This document shows positions 12,105 to 26,363 of a stretch of 64,000 nucleotides of DNA, piece after piece; within the stretch, counting starts at the first letter, position 1, and the number at the start of each line of letters is the position of its first letter. A program made the translations under genes and the position numbers. Under the pieces are notes generated by a model. The model was not told the origin of the DNA, made no database searches, and saw nothing but the letters and a program-made list of their open reading frames with translations. Source of the stretch: Certhia americana (lineage: Eukaryota; Chordata; Aves; Passeriformes; Certhiidae). Location of the stretch: contig CM031857.1 of the NCBI GenBank assembly GCA_018697195.1, positions 61,249,774 to 61,313,773 on the forward strand, written 5' to 3'.

Positions 12105-12163
12105 AAAAAACCCCAAAACCCAAAAAACAAAAAAACCCCAATAAACAAAAAAAAAACCCCAAT
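12105..12163. repeat. A/C-rich low-complexity tract
   Basis: The plus strand consists of runs of A interrupted by CCCC or CC and lies directly before the reverse-oriented CR1. Because the CR1 is on the minus strand, this lies beyond its 3' end. Confidence 0.8.
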
Positions 12164-12169
12164 AGGATA

Positions 12170-12532
12170 ATCATAGAATTATGTAATATCCTGACTTGGA
12201 AGGGACCCACAAATTACAATGAAGTCCAACTCCTGGCCCTGCACAGCACCATCCCCAAGAGTCACACCTTGTGCCTGAGAGCATTGTACAAATGCTCCTT
12301 GAACTGTCAGGCTGGTGCTCTGACCGCTTCCCTGGGGAGCCTGTTCCAGTGCCCAACTACCCTATGGGTGAAGAACATTTTCCTGATGTCCAGCCTAAAC
12401 ACCCCTCCCACAATTTCAGGCTATTCCCTTGGGTACTGTCTCTGGTCACAAGAGAGAACAGTGCTTCCTCCTCCTCCTCCTCCTCCTCCTCCTCCTCCTC
12501 CTCCTCCTCCTCCTCTTTCCCTCAGGAAAGCC
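12170..12532 (-). mobile_element. CR1 LINE, 3' end fragment, minus strand
   Basis: Read on the minus strand it ends in the CR1 tail: the plus strand starts "tcatagaattatgtaatatc", followed by "tgacttggaagggacccaca". Inward are blocks typical of CR1 3' sequence in reverse orientation: ccctgcacagcaccatcccc, cctggggagcctgttccagt and ggtgaagaacattttcctga. The last block is "ctggtcacaagagagaacag". A trinucleotide repeat interrupts it at 12466-12515, and CR1-like "ccctcaggaaagccac" seems to resume after it. The open frames across it are composition artefacts. It is less diverged than the copy at 10246. Confidence 0.9.
12466..12515. repeat. (TCC)n microsatellite inside a CR1 copy
   Basis: About 16 perfect TCC units lie within the minus-strand CR1, where CR1 normally has a C/T-rich stretch. 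The repeat probably expanded from that stretch after insertion. Confidence 0.95.
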
Positions 12533-15500
12533 ACTAAACAAGATATCTGTTCAGTAGAGCTGATTGTATTGTATTTTTCAGGGCAACATGAATGTTGCTA
12601 ATACTCTTCCTCTTTCACTAGCTTTGCTTTGTGAGCCAGAAGGAAGATAAGCAGGTGTGTTTGAAGTGGGGACCACTTACCTAAACCACTAAATTAGCTG
12701 CATCACACCCACCTTGAACCTCTATATCTACTTTTAGCAGAAGGAATTACAAAGTCAGGGTGATGAATCTTGGTGCTTAACTTTCTGGCACTGCAGTGTC
12801 ACAAAATCTGAAATTCATTGTTGGATTTAAACCGTGACCTTTAGAAAGTCAAATGTTCTTACAGTCCCTGCTGCTGAGTGCATGAGTGTAAGCTTTCTGA
12901 TGAAAATGTGGTTGCCTGTAGCTCAGGGTAAGACTTGACCTCTAGTTTTACAGTGACAAGCTTGATGCTCAGTTCCAGAATTCTCCTGTGAGACTTCTGG
13001 ATTGATTATCTTGTTCACTTTAGCAACAGGCAAATTGACTGCTTCAGGAAAAAAAAAAAAATAAAAAAATTTGTCTAATATAATAGATTATGAAAATACC
13101 AGATTTTTTATTAGAATAAGAAATGTCAGTGTTATTGAAGCAAACCAAAACAAAGTGTTCTGCTAATGTGCAAAATACATGCCTGATAAAGTAATTAAGA
13201 TATTTGAAATAATATTACAGAATACAAAATACTGAATCATTAAAATCTATTGTGATGCTTGCTCCCCTATTTATTACTATTCCTTAAAAAAGAAACAAAA
13301 ATATTCCTGACACGTTATACCTGTGCTCCATTTTACCTCAGATTGATGAGTGAATCTGTAACAGGTTGCAACTGTGGAAAATTACCTAGCACGTTTGCTA
13401 ATTATGAGAAATATAAACATGAACATTTCTCATTTTAGGCAACAGACAGTTCATGACCATCCAAAACCTGTAAGGCACTAAGGCTTTAACACTAAGAACA
13501 ATCAGTACACAATTTCAGTGGGATTCTTCTTATCTATCTGTAGGTATCTCAGGGTGGATGTGTTTGTCTGATGGATATGCACTTTTTTTTTTCCAAGTCA
13601 GGAGTAATTTTGAATCCTGCTTTGTGATTTCTTCTTGTTGCTTTTTTGGGGGAAGGAGGCTGCTTCTTGGTTTGGTTTTTCGTTTTTTTTTTTCAGTTCA
13701 ATTCAGCCAGTGTATTTTAGATGTCTGGTTTAAACCATTACATTTTGTACTTTAGTGGTGCGAGTTTTCCTTAATAGCTGTAAAAGTAACCTGGAGTACT
13801 ACCTCAGATGTGAAAATCTGCATATGATCAGTGAATTCCTAGCAGAGTTATGTAAATTAGGCAAATTTAAGTGAACAGATACATGGACTTATTCAAGGAA
13901 ATTTGTTTCCCTTTCCTTCCTCTCTTTTACCCTGTGAAAGACCAATGCCCAGAAATCCTAGACAGTTAGGTATAGTGTGTGTACAGACCAATTCTTTATC
14001 GTATTTACAAGCTCTGATTAATAATAGTCAAACCATACCGACATGGTGATCATTCTGTGTATTCACAGTGAAATCAGTGCATCTCAGATATTCTAGAATT
14101 AGTCTTTTCACAGATGAATTGTCCATGCACAGTAGAGCTCTCTGAAGTATCAGGTTTCCACGGCTTTTGTAACCAGGTAATATGGTCACTTTGGATTTTA
14201 TGAAGGTGATCTGTTGACTTTGCTACCTTGTGGACAAGAGACAATGTCTTTTCTTTGCCTTTTGGAATTATGTTTTATTATGTATATTACTCCAGATGTT
14301 AAGACATCCACAAGAATGCACTTTTCTTCCAAGCTTTTTCAGTATGAGTCAGAGTTTAATGATAACAAAGATAAGAACCAGTCTGCAAAGAAAAAAAAAA
14401 TGTTACAGCAAGCAAAATTTATGCTTTAATCAGCATCTCCTTCATCTGCTGTGATTCACACATTTTGTTTCTGCAAAGTGCAAAGCAGTTTTACTGTAAA
14501 ATAGAATGACTGTTTTTCACTCGCTGAAAAACAAATGTAGAAGTATTGCTGAAAAGTGTTCCTCCCTTTCCCCAGCTCTTTCATGATACCGGACAAACAA
14601 AACAAAGTAGAAGAAAAGATGAAAGAAACGCTTATAAACTTCCCATCTTTCCTTCAGATAACAATAATTCTGTGTAGGTCTAGGTCTGCTTCACGCATGA
14701 TTCACTCTGACCTGCAATATTGTGCTATTTTAAAACATGTTCAAGGAAGTTAACAGGAAACCAGGCCTTCTGTTTGACTTATGAGTTAAAGCAAAAACAC
14801 AAGACTGAAAAAATCTGTCTTTCCACAAATTCAGATAGTAGAAAAATTAATATGGTATCAAATGAGAAAATGTGTTTTTATTTATATAGAATTGTTTGTT
14901 TGGTTGTTTTTTTCCAGGATCTGCATAAAAGCAGTGTTTGCAACACGTGTGTTAGAATTTTTCTGCCTTTTTTTCTACTACTTGCATACAGGTAAAATGC
15001 TCTCTGTGACAATACCCCTGTTAGTGTCAATACACCCTATCCAACTTGGTTTAGTAGATCTGGGCCCATTGCAGACAGAGGTAAGTTGAACATGCAAGTA
15101 ATGAAGAAGTATAATGTCTGTGAGGAACTATTCCCTTTCTTTTAACAACCTGAAAACTGTTCTGAAAAAATTCAGCTAAAAATCACGGGGTTTTTTCAGA
15201 TTGGTTGAGGAAGATTGGCAGTATGATGGATTAGTATGTAGAAGATAATTAGACTTTCTGCAATGCTATTTTAAGTGCTAAAGTCCTGGCTTATTAATCC
15301 AGAATTGTAGGTAGGTTCACTCTTGCCTTTAGAGTGTTGCAGTTAAGGGAGGGAGGGAGGATTCAATAAAGCTTTATAGGTATAAATCCATAAAGATGAC
15401 AAGATAGTAAAATAATGATAGTATCTAGCGGCTACAGTTAATAATAATGACACTAATAATAACCCTTATATCTCTTAAAGTGAATAAAGGTATGTGTAGC

Positions 15501-18500
15501 ATTGAGCTTATCTTTGTAATTGTCAGTTAAGTAGGTTAAGACAGGTATTGAGCCAAGTCTTTCTCATTTTCCCTCAAAATGGATAATTATACATCCAGGA
15601 GAAATATATAGGAGTTAGGGTTAAGATTTAAAAAAGAATTTTTACATCACATAGCAAATGATTTTTTCTTTTTTTTTTTTTTACATCTAACTGTAGAATA
15701 ACTGTCTTTCCTATGACAACAATTGCCATGAGGATTCCTTGTTAATACTAAAGATATTACCAACTGGTAAGTAATTATGAGAGTTAGTCTTTTACTAAAA
15801 TGAACTAAAGCTGAGTTATTATCCAACTGGAATAAAACTCCTTCAAAGGTAGAATTCAGAGTATGTTATCTACAATGGGACAGTCAAACTATTATTCTCA
15901 AATACTGGATTTCAGTTTTAATGTATATTTCATCCTTAGGAACATGGGAAGCGCCCTACTGTGCACTGATCTCTCACAAAGCTGGTTGAGGTATTCAGCA
16001 ATCCTGGTGCATTCAAGGAGGGCAATATTCCCAAATATGCACAAGAAATTGCATTGGTTGCAGAGGAGAGTTGAGAGGATTAATATAAAAGAAATAAAGG
16101 GAAAAAGTGGTGTAAGTTCTCTTCAAACAGTTGCTTTAACCTGAGGCTTTAAACCCTGAGGCAGGAAGCCAGATATTAACACTGGCAAAATGTAAATCAG
16201 CTCAAAGAAATTTTGATAAGCTCCTAAAATTGCACCTGTCTCACTTGTATTTTATCTCAATCATAGCATCTCAAACAAATCATCTGGCAATGCAAGCACC
16301 TTTTAACTTTTCTGAGCAACCGCATTTATGTGAAGGTCACAAACACAATTTTAAACTACAGTTATTACCAAAGTACAGAAATATTAAGAAACTTCTCTCT
16401 GTTTACTTCTGTGTTATATAGATCCACAGGGCCTTAAAAAACTTACATATAAGTAGTTTTCTGTCTAATTTACTTGTAATCAAAACCAGGGAAGGGAAAG
16501 GAAAGCTGTTATTGTTCTTTTCCGGGCACAGGTGGTACATTTTGTGATATAGTGATTTGGACAGAATAGAAAGACACTTCAAAACTTAGCTTAGTGGTGA
16601 AGGATTTTCTCTGTAGGTGGGATGTAGGAGACATGTAAAAAGGACTTCCTCACAGGCATAGAATGTCTTGGGATACAAAACTTATTAAGATTCAGTACAG
16701 CCTTCTGATCCATAGGAAAATTCAGGAAAGGCATTGCAATGCTAATTGTCCTTTACAGCAGTTTGTTTTTGGTGGTCTCAAAGGTACCTTTGAGCTAATC
16801 AACCCCTTCACACTTCTGCTGCATCTGCTGGTTCATTCATGCCTGTTAGAGGTGCAGCACTGAATTTCACATTTATGCTTACAAGGTCAACAGAGTTGTT
16901 ATCATGTAGCCAGTTCATTAGACACTTGTGTGTCTAATCTATTTCAGAACGTAATCCAAGGTAAATTCACTAAATACAAAAGACTGCGGTGGGGGGAGAA
17001 GGAGACATATAGACACAGGAAAGATGTCATCATGAAAAATTATGCATTGTCATGCTGTGGGGCAAAGCTGTTTGCAAGTGCATCTGGCCATCAGCTATGG
17101 GTCAGAGCCTCTGAAAATGGAGAGGCCAAATTAAGTACAAGAGTACATCCACCTAAATTCATTACTAGATAAGAAATAAATTGCAAATATTTTAAAATCT
17201 AATGCAGTTTGTTGAAGCCAGAAAAAGCAGCTTATTATTTTCAGTATATTTATCTATATTTCTTTCACAACCCTAAAATATTTTCTTGTACCACAAAACA
17301 TATTTAAGTAGAGTTCTGAAACATTTCCAGACTCTTTTCTTCTTTTTACAATCTTTCTCATACAAGATATCCATTCTTGATAATTCCAAAAATTATTATT
17401 TTTAGGAAGGTATGCTAAGTTAATTTTTGGGGGAACTTGAAATAAGTCACTCACAATGAAACTTCAGCTCAATATTAATAAACTATGGGGAAAAAAAGTT
17501 TTTTGAAAGGATCACACTGTCTTTGTTAGATTTTGAACTGATTTCTGAATAAGTTGCATAAAGTTAAATGTCTCCTTTCTGGACAAAACCTTTCAGATGA
17601 ATAGGCTTACTGAGAAGACTAAATTACTACACTCATGAGAATATTTGATCTTAGAATTTTTCTAAAGGACTACTAATTTTACATTCTCTAAGAAGTGTAT
17701 TTATAACAGAGTACTGTTTTAGGAATATTTTTTTGCTACTTACAGACTCAGAACAGTTTACTAGCTTTATCTAATCAAAAGCTCACAATTCCCTTGTGGG
17801 AGATAAACATTAAATTCTAATTTTACAGATGTAGATAGTGAGCATAAAAACCTTTGTTTTTGTCCAGAGCCACTGATGCAGTTAAAGAATAAGAACAATA
17901 TTCAGAAGTTTCTGGTCTCTGACCATAAGTTTTCTTCCTTCTAATAACATGCTGACCCAGGTGGAAAAATCCCCCAGTAATTTCTTAAAAAATAAAACTG
18001 TTGATTTTCTTTCACTTTAGTGATGATATGAATTAGGTAATTTCATAAGAAGTTTATAGGGAGCTCATCACTTATAAGACTAGTGTACATATTTCCTCAC
18101 AGTTTGTAATTTCACTGAAATGTGAATCTTCTTTGTCTTCAAAATGGAGGGAAGATTAACTTTTACTAATAGAAGACATTGAAACAGATGAAATACTCTG
18201 AATTGTACATTACCACTAATCCGCTTGATCTGTCACATCACTTATTGTTCTCTGTTTATACATTTATACCTCACCTCCTATGCCTGAAATTCTGTATGGA
18301 GAAGAGGTCAAGGAAAAAGAAAAGACAAGAAACTGGGAATAACCATAGCATATGCATCCTTCTAGTGTTTGCTACTAGCTCCACTTGAAAATAAGAGAAT
18401 ATGACAGATCACGAGAGAAACAGTCCTGGCTCTACTCACAAACTTGCTGGAATCTCAAGAACATTAGGAAGCTGGAGAGATATTCTTTTAACAAGTTTTA

Positions 18501-21500
18501 AAGTTCCATTTTGCAGGTTGAATATCTTTGAGCAGTTTGAATATGTTTAAAAAAACCCTCCATTCAATCTTTTGTTTGTGTTAATAATATACAGAGCAAA
18601 GCCAAAATCTTGTCATCTAGGCGCTGTCTGGTGAAACAGACCTACACATTTTGAGCCATCTTTAGCTTCACTCTAGGAAAGAATAGCTTAATCTAAGGTA
18701 AGGAAACAAAAAATCTAAAGCAAGTGTGTCTCCAGATCAAGAGTTATCTTATGCCTGCAGATGGCATTGTTGATCTTCCACAATTTTGCAAATTGCCTGA
18801 GCAGCCCAATATGAAAATGCACATCCACACACTCAGAGGAAGCTGGGCAGAGGTACCAATAGATAGATTAAAATAAAGATCTACAAAAACAGTGATAATG
18901 GCTAGGAAAAAAATTGCATTAAAAATCTGATTGGCATGTTAGTTAATTAAAATTAACAAGAAGGAAGAGCTTAAGGTCACATTAGGGATTACTTTCTGTG
19001 ACAACTTTTCCAGAGTATTTCACCGTGGGAGGAGGTTAACACCCAATTTATTCATAGTCAAATAACTGTATTTAATCTATTGATGACACGAGCTAATGAA
19101 GGACAGGGTGACACAGCAAACTGATGAATGGATAAATCAGGTAAATGCTTGAGGCTCGTATTTAAAGGCATATGGGTCTTGTATGACACTGTGTACCTGC
19201 TTTGTGAATACAGCAGTCAACAGTTTCCCGTTGCCCACTAGTAGTCTGAGAAGGTAGAACCTTGGTTACTCTACTTATACAAGTTTATGCTGAGGAAATT
19301 GTTAGCTTGCAGAAAGTTTAAAACCTGGTATATTGGACATTTGACAGTAGTTTTAAAAATCCTGACTGGATCCATCCGTTCACTATGTTACAGCTTGGCT
19401 CGCTATTTTACACTATACTGGGTAGTTATAAACTGCTCACAAATCAGGGCTGCAGTATCTACATCATCGTAAATGACTGTCTATCAGGAGACAAGATGTG
19501 CTGTAAAACATCTCTCATCCTCAAAGCATCACTTCAGAAACTTCAAAGTTAACAAATTGCCTTTTTTTTTTTTTAAGATAATATCCCCAAATTTAAATAT
19601 TAGTATTTTCTTCTTGTAGCAGATGATAAAAGAGAAATTATTTATTCCCCTATCTGACAGGAAAAAGAAGTTTCTGGTTTGGATTTATTTTGAGAATTGC
19701 TGGTATCCTATGTTTCAGGATTTCTTTTTCAATATGTTATCCTGGAGCAACTCCCACTAGTTGCTAAAAGACAGAGACAATTTCATGTCTCAAAAACATT
19801 TTTATGGTGTATGTTTCAGTAATTAGCATTCTACCCACACTGGCATTGAGAAGGAATTCTTTAAACAATACTGCTAATGACACATAAGACTAAAACCAAA
19901 AATAAATTGAATTTTATTAGATTGTTCGTTACATGAATATAATTTATAAAATTAAGAAACAATATAGTTGACTTTGAAGAGCTATTTTTGCAGAGTGATT
20001 TGAAGAGTAAATTTTGAAAGGTTATCTGCCACTGAAAGTCTTTGAAAGCCCCTTAATTCTAACAACTGCTGGCATATACTACAGAACTTGCAACATTCTA
20101 CCTTTCTCACTCTACAGAGAAGAAACTTTACCTGAATTAACTTATTGTTTGGAGATACCTTTTCTCATGATCTAGTCATTTTTATAGATATATAGAGACT
20201 GTAGACATAGACTAGTACTATTTAAACTCCCTGCATTAGTCACATTCCTGAATATACAAAGGGATTGCATAAAGGTGCCTTGGAGGTACACGCATCTCCC
20301 TCATTGTCTTCTGCTTTTTCCTTTCTCCTTAGCAAGAATTCTTCATGGGAAGAGAGGCAGAGCTGTTGTGCTGGAAATGTCACTGGTACATAAGGGGTTT
20401 TTTTATTGGGAAGGCTCTCAAAGAATCTTATTGATAGACTGCACTGTGAAAATAATGAAGAAACCAGATTGTTCAGTTTCTGCTAGTTGCCAAGTAATGA
20501 TAATCATTTGCAGATTTATGCAGAGTCACTGGTGAAAGGGTGATTATGTACAATCTGTCTTTTTACCTGGTCTTTATTCATACATGGTTACAGTATTAAA
20601 ATAAATCAGGCTAATGAAGAGAATCGTGTTTCAGGTACATTTTGAGAGGCTTTAGGCATTTAAATCAACACCTTTGTTGACTCTTAGATGAGATCTTGGA
20701 GCACATGTTTTAATTGCAGGGTGAAAGCCAAAGAATACTGATTTGGAAATCCCCACTGTACAATTTCTAGAAGATGTCATTGAGAGAAAACATTAGACGT
20801 TCACATACACCTTGAGATACAACCTCTCTTAAAAGAATCTGGAAAGGTTTTAGCTAAATAACTTTATAGAATTTGAAGTGCACATTAAAAATGCAGTGCA
20901 GTACTTTGTAAACTCACTTCTGAAGTGTAGTGACAAAAGGGAGACAGTGAAGAAATTAGAGCAGTTTAGATAATTTTATTTTTGTCAAGTCAAACAACAG
21001 CACATATGCTGTGCTTTGGACATGAAAAATATCTAAGTTCTGTATTGTTCAGCCATGCAGGGAAGAAGCAGAGCACTAATTTGAGAGGCAGATACTGTAA
21101 TTTAAGAATGTATGATGTCATTACCGCCAAAAACTGCATAGTACAGAAATTGCTGCTGTATCATGCATTGCTAGATTGTTACTCTAAACATAAGGTCCAT
21201 AAATAAACAGAAATTCTAAATGTTTCTTCAGGGTTGATTTAGGTTTCTAATCAGTCATTTTTGCAATAAAATAGTATCAACATACACACCACTTTTCAAT
21301 TAACTGTATGGGTATATTCTACTGATTGTGCAGCTCTGCGACTGTGCCCCTCTGTACTGCCAAGAGTTCCACGGTATGACTCATTTAAGAGATGTGTCCA
21401 AATAGGAAATTTCTGCTGTTCCATTTTATTCTGTATCCCTTTAGTATTAACAATACCTTATTTTGTCATAAAAAACACCTGTGAATGATAGATTGTCGTG

Positions 21501-24419
21501 CAAATAAGCAGCAGAACAGAATAGGACTTGCAATGAGGAAATAGAAATCCAGGTTCATAGGTATCTGAAAGTAAGCTTCGGCAGTGTAAATTTAATGTCC
21601 TATTATTCACAATTTACATTTCTCTGTAAATCTTTCTGAGTGTCTCATGTTTTCTGCAGTGCCTATCCACACAGTCTCAAAACACCCTGCTATTTCTCAG
21701 GGATATCAACTGTTTATGGCTGATTTCAAATACTTTCTTGAATGGATTATGTATTTTGGAGAAATCAGGTACAGAACTTGTTTTGCTTATGCCTTCACAT
21801 TTGTGACATATTATATCTAATAACCTGACTTTGGCTCAGCCTATCAAAAGTGCAGCAAACCATGACATAGCATGAAAACATAAAGTTAAATTTTTAAATA
21901 TGTCCTTTGTTGGTTACAAGCTGGACACAAGTATTGAATTCCAAACAGAGCTGACAGTAATACTTCTTTGTAGTCACTGCAGTACTTTATAAATACTTTA
22001 TTTGGATTATTTAAGAAATTTAGATATGTTCCTGCAGAATCGCTCTCGTTTCGCAAGGCAGCAGACAACAACAGTGTCAATATTTGCTAAGATTTCTTTT
22101 TAATATCCTGAATTTTATGGAACTGCTGAAACAGATTCTGAAATTTCAAAGCAAAATAATCTGCTGGCCAGTGAAAGTGAAACAGTGACAACTTTGTCAA
22201 TGATTATTCTGCAATACTCCTTATTGTAAGCAAAATAAAGCAAGGAAAATTAAAACAAAACCAAATCTGCCATCCAACTAAACAAATCCACACAAAACCT
22301 GTGCCCAAAACAAACTAAAAAAAAATAGCTGAAAAAAAAAAATCCTTTTACCTGTGAAGATCCTTATTCAGACTCTAAACCTCATAACCTGCTAATATTT
22401 TTTTTTTTTTAAATTTACAAAACATGAGGTATGAACTAATGACACAAAATTCAGGACTGAAAAAGCTATCAGTCTGCAGTGAAAGAAAGATTCTTGCATT
22501 CAGAACATTCTGAAGTTACATACTTGGAAACTGCAGTCCTTCTTTGCCCTACTGCCTGGTGTAGAGAAAATGATCTTGTAAAGCTTAATCTTTCCTTTTT
22601 ACTTCCTTTGTATCCTACTGTTCCTTAAATATTTTCCACAGCTTTGAGTTTAAATCTATATTTAATAAAATAGTACAGAGTCTTCTTTTTACCTGCTGGT
22701 TATGATCTCATGGAAGTTAAGCCAGTGTACTTCTAAGAAATGATATATGAATTTAACATTAGTATGTCATAGATTTAATTTTCACATGAAAAAACAAAAT
22801 GCTGTTTGCAAAACCCTTTTTAAGCTCTATTTCCCATAAAGTAGCATTTTATCTTGTCTAAATATCTCCAATTCATCCAAATTCCTTAACAATGCCCCAT
22901 TTCTCTAATGAAAGTGCATAATGTTTTTGAAAATATTTATCCCATCTCTGCTCATGCCTGATACAAATATTCACTGCTATTTTCTCCTAAAATGAGCTTG
23001 CCCATGTTGCTTGTCAAAACATTATATTTACATACTAGCTAGGATATTGTTTTCTCTTTTTGCTCTTTCCAAGGTTAGTCTTTTCTTTCCCTTGCATGCT
23101 ATTTCCGCAGTGCCGACACCATATCCCAATGATTATTTAATTTGCCATAAATTCACAGAAGTTAAAGAAAGAAAAGACCTATCACATTATTTTGTCTGCC
23201 TCTGTGTCCATTTGGGATTGATCCTTATTGTTCATTCACAGAAGTTTTGATCAGTTTAAGAACAGTTAAAAAGTTCCATGTGCTGGGGTTTCTGGCATTT
23301 ATTACCTTTGGGATTTTTTTTTTTTTCCCTGCAGTCTGATAGATTTTTCTTTCAGGAAGTTTTATTAAATGTTCTTGGTTTCAAATTGGCATATTCCCTT
23401 TCACTGAAATGTGGCCTTATTTTTCTCTCTAGCTTTAGTAGAGCAAGTTAAATCAACTCAAAGACTCTGAGTCACCTCATTTCCATTTAAACACTCTGTT
23501 TCCTTTGAACACTTAATAGTCTGAATTACAAAGCCTAGATCCATGGGTTTCATTTTTTTATTTTGTAATAGAATACTCTCCTGTACTTTCTTGTATTGTC
23601 AGTTGCTCCAGTTATATTCTTTACAAATGTACTGTCCTTTATTTTCATTGATTTTACAGCCACTTTATCTCATATACCCTCTGCAACTGTTTGAGTTACT
23701 CAGATTCACAACTCCCAACTGGACTTTGAGAGTAAGCACTTTTGCAGTCAGTCTTAAAAGGAAAAAATGGAGTTCAAAATTCCAGAAGGTGTTAATAGGA
23801 CTTTCCAAAGGTCTTGTGCTGAGTACTCTTCAAAGGCTCTAAGTAGTTAGTAGAGAAAGCTAAAAATCTGGGGAAATTTCTACAGCAGAATATAAATGAT
23901 ATTTATCTTTTGAAAATTAGTCCTTCGCTTAATCCCTAAAGATGTTTCAGCTGTTCAGCTGAACTGAAATACATCCTTATCTTCCTGTGCTTAGTCTGTT
24001 TTCCTTTAACTGGGTATAATTTAAAAGGAACAATACAGTTATTTCTCAAAAAAAAATTGAGTTACAGCTATAAACATAAGGAGCAGGACAAAAGAAACCT
24101 CATACATTTTGCACCATGCTTCAGAATAGGTTATGAATCAATATGCAGAGTACTGCTACTGCTGCTGGTATTCAGGGGAGGTTTTGGTGGATGCCAGGCT
24201 AAATATGAACCAGCAATGTGCTCTCATGGCCAATAACATAAATCATAGTCTGCATTGCTTTGGTATGGCTTTGGTTTGCATGGTAGAGCTGTGGGTATCA
24301 TCCTTCAGTCACTGACAGTGAGGCTGCATTGGAAATAGCAGTAGGACAACAGTTGAAGAGAAACAGAAAACTGGAAGGAATCACGTGGATGAATAGCAAG
24401 ATATTTAAGAACCTACAGT
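12533..24419. other. Long unique AT-rich stretch without recognisable genes
   Basis: About 12 kb with no convincing gene, RNA or transposon. Short homopolymers occur (for example T runs at 15667-15682, 19561-19574 and 22400-22411). Open frames are all under 100 codons with no family motif. One exon-like interval is listed separately at 14918-15080. A weakly structured, enhancer-like AT/GC mix occurs around 18890-19140, but this is an impression only. Confidence 0.55.
14918..15080 (+). other. Exon-like interval (candidate, possibly chance)
   Basis: A long pyrimidine tract (14894-14915, mostly T) ends in the acceptor CAG at 14915-14917. A strong donor, GAG|GTAAGT, lies at 15081. A weaker internal donor (ACAG|GTAAAA) lies at 14992. 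The interval between is 163 nt and open in one frame. The peptide is hydrophobic and aromatic-rich and I do not recognise it. Acceptor-donor pairs like this are common by chance in AT-rich DNA, so this may be nothing, or an exon of a non-coding transcript. Confidence 0.15.
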
Positions 24420-24770
24420 ATGTGTCTGATGGAGACACTATAAGACAGCTGGTCTTGTTTTGTCTGACAGAGAGGTGAGAGGCTACAGGGTGATCAGTTG
24501 CTTACACTCACCTAAAAAGTTGCAACAGTAATGACAGATCAAAACTTCTCCCAATAATATCAGTCAAGAGATAGTAACCATAAATTATTGCTTGGGAATT
24601 ACAAGGTGGACATTAGGAAAAAGCTCACCACCAAGAGTGTAATGAAGTAGAAACTTTTGTCCTGACAGATGAGAGAATCAGCTCCTGGAGTGTTTCAAAG
24701 CTGTAGCTCACCTAGTCTGTCATTTGCAATAGTCTCTTTCAACTAAAAGACAACCTCTTCATGTCATTTT
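24420..24770 (+). mobile_element. Degraded CR1 LINE fragment
   Basis: The clearest match is "aaggtggacattaggaaaaa" at 24603, followed by "gctcaccaccaagagtgtaa". Then come a region corresponding to the "gaacaggctgcccaggga" block (decayed), "cagctcctggagtgtttcaa" and "caatagtctctttcaactaa". This order matches CR1 just upstream of its 3' end. Upstream, from about 24465, similarity ("acagagaggtgagaggctac") is weak. The copy is old, with many substitutions. Confidence 0.62.
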
Positions 24771-26363
24771 TCATCTAACATTTTTGTGATTCTGAAAAAT
24801 TCTGAATTCTCTAATTTTGAGAAACCTAAAAATCAGAATGCTGGCAGACACAAGGTGATGTTTCCTGAGCTTTTTGTTGGAAAGTATTTTGTGTGTTGTC
24901 AGCACACTTCTGTCCTGACTTATGTCTATCCACATCCTGTGCTAAACTAATGTCCTGAAGTCTCTGTATTGCTAAAGTGATGGTCTGTCTTGGACATCAA
25001 TGGATGAGAATTTATTTGTACTTGTTTTGTGCACGGGGTTTGACTTAAAACAACTCAGCAAAACATTGCTGCCAATGTAGACCTTAACCTTGATTGTAAC
25101 CTCCTTAGTCTTGTTGGTATCTTCTGCTTTTAACATAATAGTACAGGAAAATTTCGTAATTGTGGATCATAACAAATATTGTTGGTCAAAAGCAAAGTGA
25201 TTTAAGAGACCACTTGGCTCAGCAAAAAATTTTAAAGAATACTTTCCTCCCAGGGACTTATTATCCATTTCTACTATAGCCATTAAAGACTCTATTCCCA
25301 TTAACTTCAATAGTTTAGGATCAGGCTCTTGTAGAGATTCATTAAAAAGTCATATTAACAGATGAAGAATGAGTCAAAAAAATCTTGCCCTTTAAAATGC
25401 TTATAATTTTTTTCTTTTCTAGCAATAAATGATATTGCGGTTCCTAAATACAGCTACAAATCTATAGTCAGTGCTATCTTCAAGAAGAGAAATCTGCATA
25501 TTTTAAATCAGGAAAGAATGTAAGGAAAGTATTGATGCATTTCTTATTTGAAGTAGGTATGGACTTGTGTGGAGCACTACAAAACCAATAGCAAGATGGT
25601 CTCACTGATCAACAGAGAAGTCATATGCTTAATTAATTAAGACTGACACATATTTAGAACCCAGAGTCTGGAGAAGGTTCTGTGATGAGTTGTAAAGAGC
25701 TGAAGCATATGGAAGTCATAAATATCTGTTCAAAAGCAGAAAAAAAAGAATTTGATAAAGGATATTTTCTGTAGTGAGTTTGCAGATTTTTAATACCATT
25801 TGGAGAGATTAATAGGTTATCTAAACTTCTAATTTCACTGTTCAGTGGAAAATTTATATTCCTTCTTCATGTCTGCAAATGTAAGTTACAAATCTGGGTA
25901 TCATAATATTATATAACAAAAAAAATGGGTAACCAAGTAACAGACATATAGTGTATTCTATAGTGTCAAAATGTTCTATAGGTGTTGGGCAATTATTACA
26001 CAGAATAAACTTGTGAGGCAATGCAAAATATAAATCTATCAAGGCAGAGACTCTAAGTGACTTTCTATAAACTGCAGTGAAAGTAACTTTAAGAGTCAAG
26101 ATTAAAATGTTAAAAATTTGGCTTTTTGCCCTGTACTCAGTGTACGGCCTACATAAAATTTGAAATTCAATTAGTATCTTACAAATAAATTAAATCTTCA
26201 AGGTTTATCATAGCAACTGCTTGAAATTACATTGATTTAAAATATAATAAAAATATATTATCCCCATCACATATTTATTTTGAGGAAGGTTTTGATAAAT
26301 ACAACAGAAATTTTAATGTCTTAATCTCAGGTTTATAAAAAATATTTTTGTGTGTTTTTCTCT
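24771..26363. other. Unique AT-rich non-coding sequence
   Basis: No recognisable gene or repeat. Open frames are short and without motifs. Confidence 0.6.

Noticed and set aside
12020..12601. 193-codon frame with a run of prolines, and a 88-codon frame with a run of serines
   Set aside because: They run through a minus-strand CR1 fragment and its (TCC)n repeat. They are not genes.
15610..15630. Telomere-like word (gttagggttaag)
   Set aside because: A single occurrence with no tandem repeat. Chance.
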